A stretch of DNA of 64,000 nucleotides from Leptolyngbya sp. FACHB-8 (GTDB lineage Bacteria > Cyanobacteriota > Cyanobacteriia > Elainellales > Elainellaceae): NCBI RefSeq assembly GCF_014695575.1, contig NZ_JACJOO010000078.1, positions 39,719-103,718 of the forward strand. The letters are read 5' to 3'. A program made the position numbers and the translations under genes. Under the pieces are notes generated by a model. It saw only the letters and a program-made list of their open reading frames with translations, had not been told where the DNA came from and searched no databases. Of this stretch, positions 1-7,737 are shown in pieces. Within the stretch, counting starts at the first letter, position 1, and every line of letters starts with the position of its first letter.

Positions 1-567
1 GGTTCCCCTGGGATACACCCCAAATTCATCCTCAAACACTCCATCCAGGACGAAGATTTCCTCTCCGCCAAGATGGCTATGATGCTTAAACTGAGTACCC
101 GGTGTCCACTTCACCAGGGCTACATTTTCAGACCCAAAACTGTGAAGTGGCATTACCTCTAGCCCGTCTACCAAGCCAGGAAACCAGCCGGCTTGGTTCG
201 TATTAATGACAACTCGCTGCTGATCATGTGGGTGCATTTGCCAAAGTTTGACCAGAATCGTTGTGCCATTTTGGCTGAATGGCGTGTGAGTGGAACCGAC
301 GGGATTGCGAATATACGTTCCAGCAGGATAGTCTCCATATTCATCGGAGAAAGTTCCTTCTAAAACAAAAAACTCTTCCCCACCCCCATGGTTGTGGGCT
401 GAGAAATGGCTATTTGGCCCATATCGGACGATGGACGTAGCACGAGCAACCTCCTCCCCATCCCGCTCCAGCATTCGTCGCTGGACACCGGGCATGGGAG
501 AGTCAATCCAGGGAAGTTCTTCACTGGGGATGACCACTCGCTGGCTCAAGTCTGCATGTAATTTCAT
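1..567 (-). CDS. Double-cupin protein, ChrR-like (3' end cut by window edge)
   Basis: Reading leftward from an ATG at 567, the frame stays open for 189 codons to the window edge, so the C-terminus is missing. Two cupin motifs are visible: HNHGGGEEFFVLEG with a following HTPF, and HHSHLGGEEIFVLDG further on. They give the metal-binding His and Glu residues of a bicupin, as in ChrR-type cupins that bind zinc and often protect against oxidants. The exact role is not shown. An AGGA sits upstream of the start. The start overlaps the stop of the broken SDR gene by an ATGA, which suggests that the two were once co-transcribed. Confidence 0.85.
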   Translation of the reverse strand, partial: MKLHADLSQRVVIPSEELPWIDSPMPGVQRRMLERDGEEVARATSIVRYGPNSHFSAHNHGGGEEFFVLEGTFSDEYGDYPAGTYIRNPVGSTHTPFSQNGTTILVKLWQMHPHDQQRVVINTNQAGWFPGLVDGLEVMPLHSFGSENVALVKWTPGTQFKHHSHLGGEEIFVLDGVFEDEFGVYPRGT

Positions 568-835
568 CGTTTGGTTTTCCTGAAAAGTGAGTGCACAGCC
601 GGAGACACCGCATTCACGCGGATGCCTTGACTCGCAAGTTCCATGGCGAGGTGTTGTGTCAGGGAGTGAAGTCCTGACTTTTGCAATTCGGTGACGGCTG
701 CCTGGAGTTTTTCGGCTCGTTTACCAATCAAGACGACAGAACCGTCCCCTTGCAACAGCAATTGAGCGACACTTTTGCCAATGCCACTGGTGCCACCCAT
801 CACAATCAGTTTTTGTCCTTCAAATGGCTGATCAT
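564..835 (-). pseudogene. Short-chain dehydrogenase/reductase remnant
   Basis: The N-terminal nucleotide-binding motif of an SDR is present (GGTSGIGKSVA), and so is a late motif (ASQGIRVNAVSPA). The middle of the fold, with the catalytic Ser and YxxxK, is missing: KLQAAVTELQKSGLHSLTQ joins the two ends directly. The natural start region (AGGAGG then ATG at 835) is out of frame with the rest, and the C-terminus runs out of frame after VSPAV. So there is one large internal deletion and at least two frame breaks. It precedes the cupin gene. It cannot encode an active oxidoreductase. Confidence 0.8.
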
Positions 836-992
836 AAGATTACCTCCTGGAGAATGGAATAATAATTACTCCAGTTACTTTTGTCACCCTAAAAAAGGGG
901 GGTTTCCGGTATGAAATAGGAGTAAAACCACGGTAAGTATTCTCACTCTAAAAAATGTAATCTGGAATACGTTCCTGATAAATGGGGTTGAA

Positions 993-1178
993 ATGAGTAA
1001 CTTTAGCTGGCTAGCTGATCTTCCTCCTCGGAACCGCAAATCAGCGGGTTTTGTAGACCATTACCTTAATTCTTTCGCATCCCCTCGACTGCCCCATGAT
1101 GAAGCCTATATGCGTGGGTGGGATGAGGCCAAAGGAATAGGCGCTAGAGCTCAGCACACACAAATTACTGCCCACTAA
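993..1178 (+). CDS. Small hypothetical protein (61 aa)
   Basis: The ORF is short and starts with ATG behind a weak GGGG ribosome site. The C-terminal half (PHDEAYMRGWDEAKG) has the look of small cyanobacterial hypothetical proteins, but I cannot name a family. There is no signal peptide or membrane segment. It stands alone in a decayed stretch, so it may be a relic. Confidence 0.35.
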   Translation: MSNFSWLADLPPRNRKSAGFVDHYLNSFASPRLPHDEAYMRGWDEAKGIGARAQHTQITAH

Positions 1179-1426
1179 CCCTACATTTGCTCTTGACAGC
1201 TGGGTTTTGGGCGATCGCTCCTGCCTCCTCCAACACCAAGGGCTGGCTCAACCCCGGCCCGATGCCACATCTACAATCGGCTGGAGAAACTGAGTCAACA
1301 AACAGAACTCCTCAGATCTGAAATATTGGCAGAAATCGTCGAAATTCTTGCAAGGCCCTCAAACGGGAAAGAGTAGCGATCGCTGAAACAAACGGTAGGC
1401 GATAAATCCTCCATGGGAAATGGCAA

Positions 1427-1717
1427 ATGTGGCAGTGGCTGCAAACTTTGCAAAGCACAATCTATAGGCGCAAAACATTAGTCAAAGCACCACCAAAAAC
1501 ATTGCTTCATACTGCCCATCGAGCAGTGGTTACTCAAGTTCTGTCTGATTCACTGGCTGTTGATGTGTCAGAGTCCAGCTTGTTTTATCGTTCCATTGAG
1601 GGTAAAGTTATCTGCCGCTCGATTGTATCGGGTGACATTCGATGGGAATCAATAGATGATGCTTACCCTTTGCGTGTGAGCGACAAGGGCTCAAAACCTT
1701 TTGTAATGACTTATTAG
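1427..1717 (+). CDS. Hypothetical protein (96 aa), doubtful
   Basis: The open frame shows reasonable amino-acid usage in its second half (VDVSESSLFYRSIEGKVICR), but no motif that I recognise. There is no clear ribosome-binding site. The DNA just upstream (1179-1426) contains HIP1 sites and short coding-like scraps in other frames. It could therefore be the remaining part of a broken gene. Confidence 0.3.
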   Translation: MWQWLQTLQSTIYRRKTLVKAPPKTLLHTAHRAVVTQVLSDSLAVDVSESSLFYRSIEGKVICRSIVSGDIRWESIDDAYPLRVSDKGSKPFVMTY

Positions 1718-1759
1718 CGATCGCCCTTCCACCCCCTAAACCATCCTCTGACCGGAAGT

Positions 1760-2017
1760 TTAGTAGCCGACCCTTTTTTCTCCATACTTTTCCAGCAGTT
1801 CAGCAATGAGGGAATCTTTCCCAACTGCACGCCACGTTTCGTATTTATAGCGCTCCGTACGCGAGAAGCTGTTATGAAGCTCTTCTCCACATTGCACTGT
1901 GAGGAGCCGATCCAGGGGCGGTTCAACGTCCTCCTGCTCAACAGAGTATAGATCAGTTCCAACAACCCACCCGCCAGGGGTAAGGTGCCACTCTCGGCAA
2001 CTGCGACTTACAGACAT
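1760..2017 (-). CDS. Conserved-looking hypothetical protein (85 aa)
   Basis: It starts at an ATG with AAAGGG about ten bases upstream. The protein is rich in acidic and aromatic residues and includes LTPGGWVVGTD and EPPLDRLLTVQCGEE, followed by an amphipathic C-terminal helix ending EKYGEKRVGY. The composition looks like a real soluble protein. I do not recognise the family. It is monocistronic. Confidence 0.55.
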   Translation of the reverse strand: MSVSRSCREWHLTPGGWVVGTDLYSVEQEDVEPPLDRLLTVQCGEELHNSFSRTERYKYETWRAVGKDSLIAELLEKYGEKRVGY

Positions 2018-2140
2018 TGAACCGCACCCTTTTCCAGTAAATTTCAGTATCTTACCCTGCCCCTAATCGGTAAGGCAGCGGCGCGATCGCTATTCATTGT
2101 ACCAAAGGTGAGAATAGCAGCTTGGCTAACCATGATGATT

Positions 2141-2274
2141 ACAGCAATTCTCAGTATGGGCATCAAAGCCAAGAGTTCACGCCCTACGGGCGTGAACTCT
2201 TGGCTTTGATGCCCGAAAACCGCGCGCCAAAGGCGCGCGGTTTTCGGGCCTGATTTCAAAATGAGAATTGCTGT
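2141..2274. repeat. Cloverleaf-type palindrome: outer stem with two hairpins
   Basis: The outer arms ACAGCAATTCTCA (2141-2153) and its complement (2262-2274) enclose two hairpins. Hairpin a is a perfect 27-bp stem, 2158-2184 with 2188-2214, loop TAC. Hairpin b is a perfect 17-bp stem, 2212-2228 with 2232-2248, loop AAA, and shares three bases with hairpin a. The outer-arm word ACAGCAATTCTCA recurs beside the hairpin at 51192. The element lies between divergent genes, so it is not simply a terminator. Confidence 0.95.
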
Positions 2275-2740
2275 GATGATTAACAACAATGTAGAAAATA
2301 TCCGTAATAGAGAAAAATTACTTCATAATACAGGTGCGCTCTTAACCTGGTACTGTGGTGTGTCGCCTCGCCAGAACTCTGACCGTAAGAACAAATCTCT
2401 ACAAGTTTCTAATCGGGTTTCCGGCCTCTCGCCTCTCGCCCCTTTGCGGCACCTAACTCATACGAAGGAGCTTCGCAGCCTCAAGTGGCTCTGGCGGGCA
2501 GTAACCCTTTAGCCAATATTTGGCTACTGAATCCCGAACGCGCTCTACAGATGCCGATTCGACCAAAGCTCATTATCGGTGCTGTTGGGGATAAGTGGCT
2601 TCTTAACTTCCTAATTTGCCTGGTATTGATTCTGCTGAATTTATAAGCTATCTGCATACAGCGCTTTACTTCAATTGAACAACCAGCCAAAACTGCAAAT
2701 TTAAAAGAAGTGCCAGAAATTTTTGAATAGGAACAAAATT
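2275..2740. other. Intergenic stretch without a supported gene
   Basis: No convincing gene is seen. The stretch has a short direct repeat of GCCTCTCGCC near 2424. A 31-codon frame from an ATG at about 2553 ends in a hydrophobic segment (NFLICLVLILLNL), but it has no ribosome site and no recognised family. The promoter of the gene at 2741 probably lies in the last 100 bases. Confidence 0.4.
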
Positions 2741-3142
2741 ATGACGATTTCACAAGTAACTGGTCACAATGCGCAGCTTGACATCGCTCGTCGTTTCCAC
2801 GCAGCACTTGTTACTCGTGACTGGAGTGCAATCCATGCTCTCCTAACAGACGATGCTCAGTGGACACTACCGGGAAACAACACGATCTCAGGTACCGCTA
2901 ACGGATCCGACGCAGTAGTCGATCGTGCCCGCAAAATTGCAGACTATGGGCTGAAGTTTGAGCTACTGCATATTCTGGTGAGCCGAAACAATGTAGCGCT
3001 GTCTCTACACAACACGGCACAACAAGATGAGCGCATACTCGACGAGCATCTCGCTACAGTCTGTCAGCTCAAGAAGGGCAAAATCGCTGCGATCGAAACA
3101 TTTCTCTCGGATGTTGATGGCATGAACGCCTTCTTTGTTTAA
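2741..3142 (+). CDS. SnoaL-like / NTF2-fold protein
   Basis: This is a protein of 133 residues with the pattern of the NTF2-like superfamily: an N-terminal helix (ARRFHAALVTRDWSAIHALL), then TDDAQWTLPG, then strands ending in a C-terminal IETFLSDVDGMNAFF. Such proteins act as small enzymes or ligand binders in a cone-shaped fold; the substrate here is unknown. The ATG at 2741 is preferred over an upstream TTG because AGGAA lies just before it. The cupin gene follows 49 bases later on the same strand, so the two are probably co-transcribed. A second NTF2-like protein is encoded at 62339. Confidence 0.8.
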   Translation: MTISQVTGHNAQLDIARRFHAALVTRDWSAIHALLTDDAQWTLPGNNTISGTANGSDAVVDRARKIADYGLKFELLHILVSRNNVALSLHNTAQQDERILDEHLATVCQLKKGKIAAIETFLSDVDGMNAFFV

Positions 3143-3191
3143 GTCAGAAGTGTGAGCATTCAGGCAGCTATCTATTAATAGGAGTAATTTC

Positions 3192-3641
3192 ATGACGCAA
3201 TCATTCTGGTTTTTTGGTTCTCACCTCACTATTGTTGCTGATCACACCACAACTGGAGGTAAATATGACCTGATTGAAGGCTATTTCCCACCTGGCTCAC
3301 AAACTCCTCCCCATCTCCACACTCGCTATTCCGAACAGCTCTACGTGCTGGAAGGAGAATTCACCGTCTGGGCAGGGGAGAACAAGATGGTGCTAAAGGC
3401 GGGTGAAAGCTTCCTGATTCCAATTGGTACACCTCATGTTGTTGCAGCACTCGGCGATCAGCCCGCTCGTGGGTTGATTGTTGCTGCACCCAGTGCTTTT
3501 GCTCGGCTGATTGAAGCAGCAGGGACACAGAACGAAAACGAGCCATCGGATATGGGGCTGTTCGATCGTATTTCTTTCGAAATTGGTGACGAAATTCTGG
3601 GTATGCCCGGAGATTTGCCCCTCACATCAACCCAGGTTTAA
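3192..3641 (+). CDS. Single-domain cupin protein
   Basis: A strong site (AGGAG) precedes the ATG. Cupin motif 1 reads PPHLHTRYSEQLYVLEGEF and motif 2 reads GESFLIPIGTPHVVAALG, giving the three His and one Glu usual for metal binding. It has 149 residues. The family includes dioxygenase-like enzymes and sugar isomerases; the substrate cannot be deduced. It is the second gene of a likely pair with the NTF2-like gene upstream. Confidence 0.85.
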   Translation: MTQSFWFFGSHLTIVADHTTTGGKYDLIEGYFPPGSQTPPHLHTRYSEQLYVLEGEFTVWAGENKMVLKAGESFLIPIGTPHVVAALGDQPARGLIVAAPSAFARLIEAAGTQNENEPSDMGLFDRISFEIGDEILGMPGDLPLTSTQV

Positions 3642-3648
3642 TAACTCC

Positions 3649-3864
3649 CACATTCTGGAAAAACAGTTATCATTATGGCTCAAGGGAATAAAACTACCCA
3701 CTGCTGAAGGGATTGACTACCAGCAGTTGGTCACCGATACCACTGGATTTAGCGACTATCTGGAGCGACAAATCGCTGAGCATTCTGAATTGTTTCCAGC
3801 ACGTATTGGAGAAGGCGATCGCAATGTCATCTCTTTTATGCTTTCACGAGTTCGGAACCTATAG
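3649..3864 (+). pseudogene. Probable N-terminal fragment of a cyanobacterial transposase
   Basis: After the cupin stop, another frame reads LEKQLSLWLKGIKLPTAEG and then DFSDYLERQ-like sequence (TTGFSDYLERQIAEHSELF). From memory this resembles the N-terminus of a transposase family common in cyanobacteria. It has no start codon of its own and stops after about 70 codons. No catalytic domain follows. Confidence 0.45.
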
Positions 3865-3927
3865 CTAGTTGAACTTTTTCTGATAGCCAGGGTGTACACG
3901 CAAGTATTTCAGCCGTTTTTAAGATCA

Positions 3928-4136
3928 ATATACGGAAAGATTCCATTGATTTTCCATATACGGAAGAACAATGGAATTTTTCTGTATATCTATCCCTGCC
4001 CTATCCCATATCAAGGCTTCTAGAGACAATCAAGGACAAAAAGCCGAAAGTTTCGGCTTTTTGTCTCAAGAAATACGAAAGAGTAAGGCTTCCAGTCATT
4101 TTCTTGGAGTATTATACGGAAAGATTCCATTGAATA
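3928..4136. repeat. Three copies of a 21-bp motif, two of them inverted
   Basis: ATATACGGAAAGATTCCATTG at 3928-3948 faces a near-complementary copy at 3969-3989 (two mismatches). A third copy in direct orientation is at 4113-4134. The arrangement looks like the terminal repeats of a small or deleted mobile element. No gene lies inside; a terminator-like hairpin lies between copies two and three. Confidence 0.75.
4035..4065. terminator. Bidirectional terminator-like hairpin
   Basis: Perfect 15-bp inverted repeat, GACAAAAAGCCGAAA then its complement, around a single base. It has an A tract on one side and a T tract on the other. This is the form of a rho-independent terminator usable on both strands. 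It lies in a gene-free stretch between 3864 and 4453. Confidence 0.6.
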
Positions 4137-4452
4137 AGTAGTTATACGTAACCGATACGCCGATTGAGTCCGTTGAGATTGTCTGGTTGCGATCGCCCTT
4201 TTGAAGGGGCAGTATGCAGTAGGGAGTGTGGAGGTTAAGATTTTGCGGTCATGAATATTTAACGTAGAGCATTTAAGATGATAAATTATAGCAATCCTAA
4301 ATGGTTCATGAATTTTGGGATCCCATTTCAATCCTGAAATGCTTATCGGTCAACGGTTTCGGTCGTTAGATTTTTTACAAATGATTTAGAACTGCTATAT
4401 AAGTCTGATCACAAGTTCGCAACACCAAAGAGCGAGAATAGGAGTTTCAAAT

Positions 4453-4674
4453 ATGGCTTTAGATCAACTCGAGGCATTTTTAAAGAAAATGCAGTCTGAA
4501 CCTGCACTTAAAAATGAGGTGCTTGCTTCATCAACAGCAGATGAAGTTGCACAAATAGCACTAAAGCTTGGTTTTGAATTTTCAGGTGATGAATTATTGA
4601 GAATGTCAGGTAAGAAAGTTGGCAGGGTTACGGTTAAAAGAAAGGATCTTCCTGGAGAGTACTGGGGGAATTGA
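4453..4674 (+). CDS. Nif11-domain leader-like peptide
   Basis: This protein of 73 residues has the Nif11 pattern: MALDQLEAFLKKMQSE, a charged helix, then EVAQIALKLGFEFSGDELL. The C-terminus is short and ends in DLPGEYWGN, like many cyanobacterial Nif11 proteins. The Nif11 family supplies leader regions of ribosomal natural-product precursors but also includes stand-alone proteins of unknown role. No double-glycine cleavage site and no Cys, Ser or Thr-rich core is seen. No lanthionine synthetase, cyclodehydratase or radical SAM maturase lies nearby. A good AGGAG site precedes the start. Confidence 0.75.
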   Translation: MALDQLEAFLKKMQSEPALKNEVLASSTADEVAQIALKLGFEFSGDELLRMSGKKVGRVTVKRKDLPGEYWGN

Positions 4675-4755
4675 GCGATCGCTCTACCCAAGCTCAGATC
4701 GCACCCAAAACCCATCCAATAGACTAAGACAGAAACAGATAACCAATCTTGGTGA

Positions 4756-4968
4756 ATGGTCAAAGCAAATTGGGATAAAGAAAAACTGAGCGAAAATTGG
4801 ACTCTTTTACCAACCGAATTAAATCTGGTTGGTAAAAAGTTAGCACGAATCATCGCTTTTACTTCTGGCGATCGCCAAGTCTCAGGAATTTTATCTCGAA
4901 CACTATGCGCGGTTACTTCAAGGATTAGCATCGCCATCATTACCCTAGCAGAATTGTTGATTTCTTAG
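4756..4968 (+). pseudogene. Possible Tn3-family transposase N-terminal scrap
   Basis: The first 30 codons read KLSENWTLLPTELNLVGKK, which resembles the start of Tn3-type transposases (DUF4158 region). The expected continuation (a conserved ATRLGFA stretch) is absent, and the rest of the frame looks random. It lies just before the attC-like site. If real, it is only a short remnant. Confidence 0.4.
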
Positions 4969-5010
4969 CGCCGCCAACCATAGACTTGAGATGTTGGAGG
5001 AGCGCACCGC

Positions 5011-5095
5011 ATAACAACGCCCATGCACACCGACCGCCGAAAGTTGATCGGTTATGGCAGAGGATACCTGCGGCGGTTGATGGGCAACGTTAGAC
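5011..5095. repeat. Integron attC-like recombination site
   Basis: The right end GTTAGAC (5089-5095) fits the attC core consensus GTTRRRY. The left end GCATAAC (5010-5016) is one base off the partner consensus RYYYAAC. Between them the arms pair imperfectly: TAACAACGCCCAT with ACCGACCGCCG on the left, CGGCGGTTGATGGGC with AACGTTAG on the right. Unpaired bases sit in one arm, as in real attC sites. About 30 bases separate the arms. No integrase gene is in the window. It may be a lone cassette site, or a dispersed cyanobacterial repeat of the same form. Confidence 0.55.
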
Positions 5096-5178
5096 CTCAT
5101 TTCTCGTAAAGTCATAAGTTCTGGAATTCAAAGAAAAATGGGAAGTTACGATCAAGAAATAGCTAGTTTGGTCAACTT

Positions 5179-5283
5179 ATGTCTCCTGGCAAGAAAGAGG
5201 AAACTACTTTAGAGAAGCAGTCAGCCGACCCAGATTCTTGGATATGGGCGTTTTGGGCAGGAGTAATACTAACTATTTTGTAA
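5179..5283 (+). CDS. Tiny ORF after the attC-like site (34 aa)
   Basis: The frame has a charged N-terminus (MSPGKKEETTLEKQ) and one hydrophobic segment at the end (WIWAFWAGVILTIL), so it could be a single-span membrane peptide. An overlapping frame starts at 5138 (MGSYDQEIASLVNL), and the two may be parts of one frameshifted gene. Its place right after an attC-like site is where a cassette gene would begin. Confidence 0.25.
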   Translation: MSPGKKEETTLEKQSADPDSWIWAFWAGVILTIL

Positions 5284-5369
5284 CTACTCAGGTTAAAGAG
5301 CAGGGAGGACAGGGTTTCCAGCAAAGACGTGTTGGAGAGTCTTTAGCACATCAATGCCTTGCTTTCTCA

Positions 5370-5795
5370 CATCAGTTTGCCACCCGCAGACCTGTCTCAT
5401 CAGAATGCCCCACCTCAGCTTGTTGGATGACGACCTTCAGCCCTTGCTCAACCAATTCCAATTGCTCATCACAATGGGTATGCGTTGTACAGTGTTTCCT
5501 CCGAAAGCTCACACCCAACCACGTCCCGCAATAGGTCGCAGACCCGCATCGAAGGTAGCAGTTGTCCTACCATCAGGTACACCATCAACCCTGTGATCCC
5601 GCTGCCATACTGCACCACGCTGTTCACTTCGCTGGGAAATGTGGCTTGATTGAGGACTCCACAACAAGGGCACCGTTTCTCCTCGACTTGGTGTTCGCTT
5701 ACCCACAAGCGCAACGGAGGTAAATCATGCACCTGACGTAAGACCCAATCGACCGCAACATCATGCAGTCCTTGTCCACACCCCTCACACTGCAT
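5370..5795 (-). pseudogene. IS66-family transposase remnant
   Basis: Reading leftward from about 5795, the frame shows the IS66 zinc-binding region (CEGCGQGL, then CPCCG, then VVQYGSGITGLMVYL). The next part (ELVEQGLKVVIQQAEVGHSDETGLRV) is in another frame, so there is a frameshift near 5475. The catalytic Asp of DETG is reached, but the frame stops soon after and the rest is missing. The N-terminal region is also lost. Confidence 0.8.
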
Positions 5796-5947
5796 AACTG
5801 CTCAAGATTCTTCTCCCTGTAAGGGTTTCAGGCTAATTGCCTCTCATCGCAGTCACACTCATGATCCCTTATTGAGGTGAACCTAACCACACTCAACATG
5901 AAATTTGCCTATACTTTCACTGAGGTAAGGGTTAAAAAGGAGATCTG

Positions 5948-7060
5948 ATGGTTCATCCAGCGTCTGAGCGGCTTCAGCAAAATGCAGATCGAATCATGCA
6001 CTTGTGGGAGGAGCGGGCACGGAATGAAATCAGTGCCTCTCTGCATCACAACTCGCTGATCTTGCAAAATTCACTACCCCAGTACTTGGACTTCCTCGTT
6101 ACTGAACTGTCAACCACCATTGAACGCACACCGACTCGAATTAACGCCGATAAAGTGGAAAGCGATCGCATTGGCAGAAAACATGGACGCGAACGAGCAG
6201 GATATGCGGATTACTCAATCACTCAATTAATCTTGGAGTATCACATTCTCCGCCAGGTCATCTTTCAGGTGCTAGAAGAAGAAACACCCCTAACCTCACG
6301 GGAACGAGACATTATCATCACGTCTATTGAGCAAGCCGTCAATGATGCGGCAACGCAGTTCTCAGAAACGTTGAGCGAGATTCAAGAGTTGTTTATGGTG
6401 ACACTGACCCATGATCTGAAAAACCCTCTGAATGTGATGAAAATGGGTACACAACTGGTTCTACGCCGCTTTGAGCCAGGGGATACGTACTTTGATGTCA
6501 CCGCTAGAATGCTCGGTGCGATCGATCGACTCGACACGATGATTCAAAATTTGCTGGATGCGAGTCGGTTACGGGCAGGACAGGGATTGAGTCTGTCATT
6601 GGAGAATTGCGATTTAGAGCAACTCATTCGCGACATTGTAGAAGACTTAAACTTCGCGTATGAAAAACGCTTTGTGCTGTTTTCAGATGGCGCAGTTGAA
6701 ACCCGTTGTAGTCGTAAGGAGCTACAACGGGTAATTGAAAATATCGCCACGAATGCAGTGAAATATGGTGCGCCTGATAGGCCAATCACTCTCACACTGC
6801 AATACACGGCAACGACAGTCCGCATCACGATTCATAACGAAGGTCAGCCTATTCCTCCAGAAGCACAGTCCATTCTCTTTCAGCAATTTCGCCGTACCAA
6901 GACTGCTGGAGAGCAAAAAGGATGGGGCTTGGGCTTATTTGTGTCGAAGAGCTTGATTGAAGCCCATCAAGGAATTATTGAGGTTGAAAGTTCAGAGGAT
7001 AAGGGGACAAGCTTTATCATCACGTTGCCAATCGTCTCGACCGAGACAATTCAACCGTAG
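5948..7060 (+). CDS. Sensor histidine kinase with RsbRD-like N-terminal domain
   Basis: This protein has 370 residues and a good AAGGAG site. Residues 10-135 form a helical domain like the RsbRD (globin-related) N-terminal domain: MHLWEERARNEIS, LILEYHILRQVIF. HisKA begins with LTHDLKNPLNVMKMG, phospho-acceptor His155. The ATPase domain shows the N box (NIATNAVKYG) and a G box (GWGLGLFVSKSLIEAHQG). No membrane segment is seen, so it is cytosolic. Its response regulator is not adjacent, unless it was the decayed receiver at 7280. RsbRD domains usually sit in stress-signalling modules, so a general stress role is likely. Confidence 0.9.
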   Translation: MVHPASERLQQNADRIMHLWEERARNEISASLHHNSLILQNSLPQYLDFLVTELSTTIERTPTRINADKVESDRIGRKHGRERAGYADYSITQLILEYHILRQVIFQVLEEETPLTSRERDIIITSIEQAVNDAATQFSETLSEIQELFMVTLTHDLKNPLNVMKMGTQLVLRRFEPGDTYFDVTARMLGAIDRLDTMIQNLLDASRLRAGQGLSLSLENCDLEQLIRDIVEDLNFAYEKRFVLFSDGAVETRCSRKELQRVIENIATNAVKYGAPDRPITLTLQYTATTVRITIHNEGQPIPPEAQSILFQQFRRTKTAGEQKGWGLGLFVSKSLIEAHQGIIEVESSEDKGTSFIITLPIVSTETIQP

Positions 7061-7279
7061 AGGTAATTCCCTTAATGGTTCTCTACCAAATTGGTTCTTG
7101 TGATCTCCTGCTAAAATCAAGCCCGTGAGAGACGCCAGCAAACAGGCTCGTAATTAATGTAAAAGTAGCGTGATTGGATAAAGCGTAATGTGAGCTCTGA
7201 GTGGTTGAGTCAGCAAATGAATGCGTTAAGTGAGCGAGTGCGTGCCCCCCTGCATGATGACGCTTATGATGACTCGTTC

Positions 7280-7737
7280 CCACTCCAGCACTGTTGCCCC
7301 AAGATCTGCCAGAGCTGAGTAATTCTCTAGAAGAACTGCGAATATCTCAAGAGGCAATGAATCTGCGAGTTTAGTGTCAGGAGATAGCCTCACAGCCTGA
7401 GCAATGTGTATGTGCTGGGGATGATGAAGCCGATAATCGCGACCTGTTGACCGTTGTGCTAGAGCAGGCTGGAGCCACGGTTTGATCCACCGCTTTGGTC
7501 AATGAAGCTTTGCAGGGGATGCAACAGTCGCAGCCTGATGTGTTGATTAGCAATGTGGGGATGCCAGGGCAGCATAGCTATGCGTTGCTTCGTCAGGTGC
7601 GGAATGAGTCTGATCGAGTCGGTATGGTTCCGGCGATCGCCCCTACCGCATACTCTACAGAAAAAGACCGCAAACAGTTATTAGAGGCAGGCTTTCAGCT
7701 TCACCTCTCTAAGTCTGGCTCTAACCCTCTCGCATAA
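7280..7737 (+). pseudogene. Decayed PAS/receiver protein
   Basis: A frame from about 7300 reads LPELSNSLEELRISQEAM. Further on, GDDEADNRDLLTVVLEQAGATV leads to an in-frame TGA, then VNEALQGMQQSQPDVLISN. This is the receiver pattern seen in the PAS-REC protein at 14411. The phospho-acceptor Asp (normally SDIGMP or similar) has become Asn in ISNVGMPG, and the following conserved residues are lost too. So it has both a stop codon and a dead acceptor site. Its end overlaps the 3' end of the CheR gene on the other strand. Confidence 0.75.
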
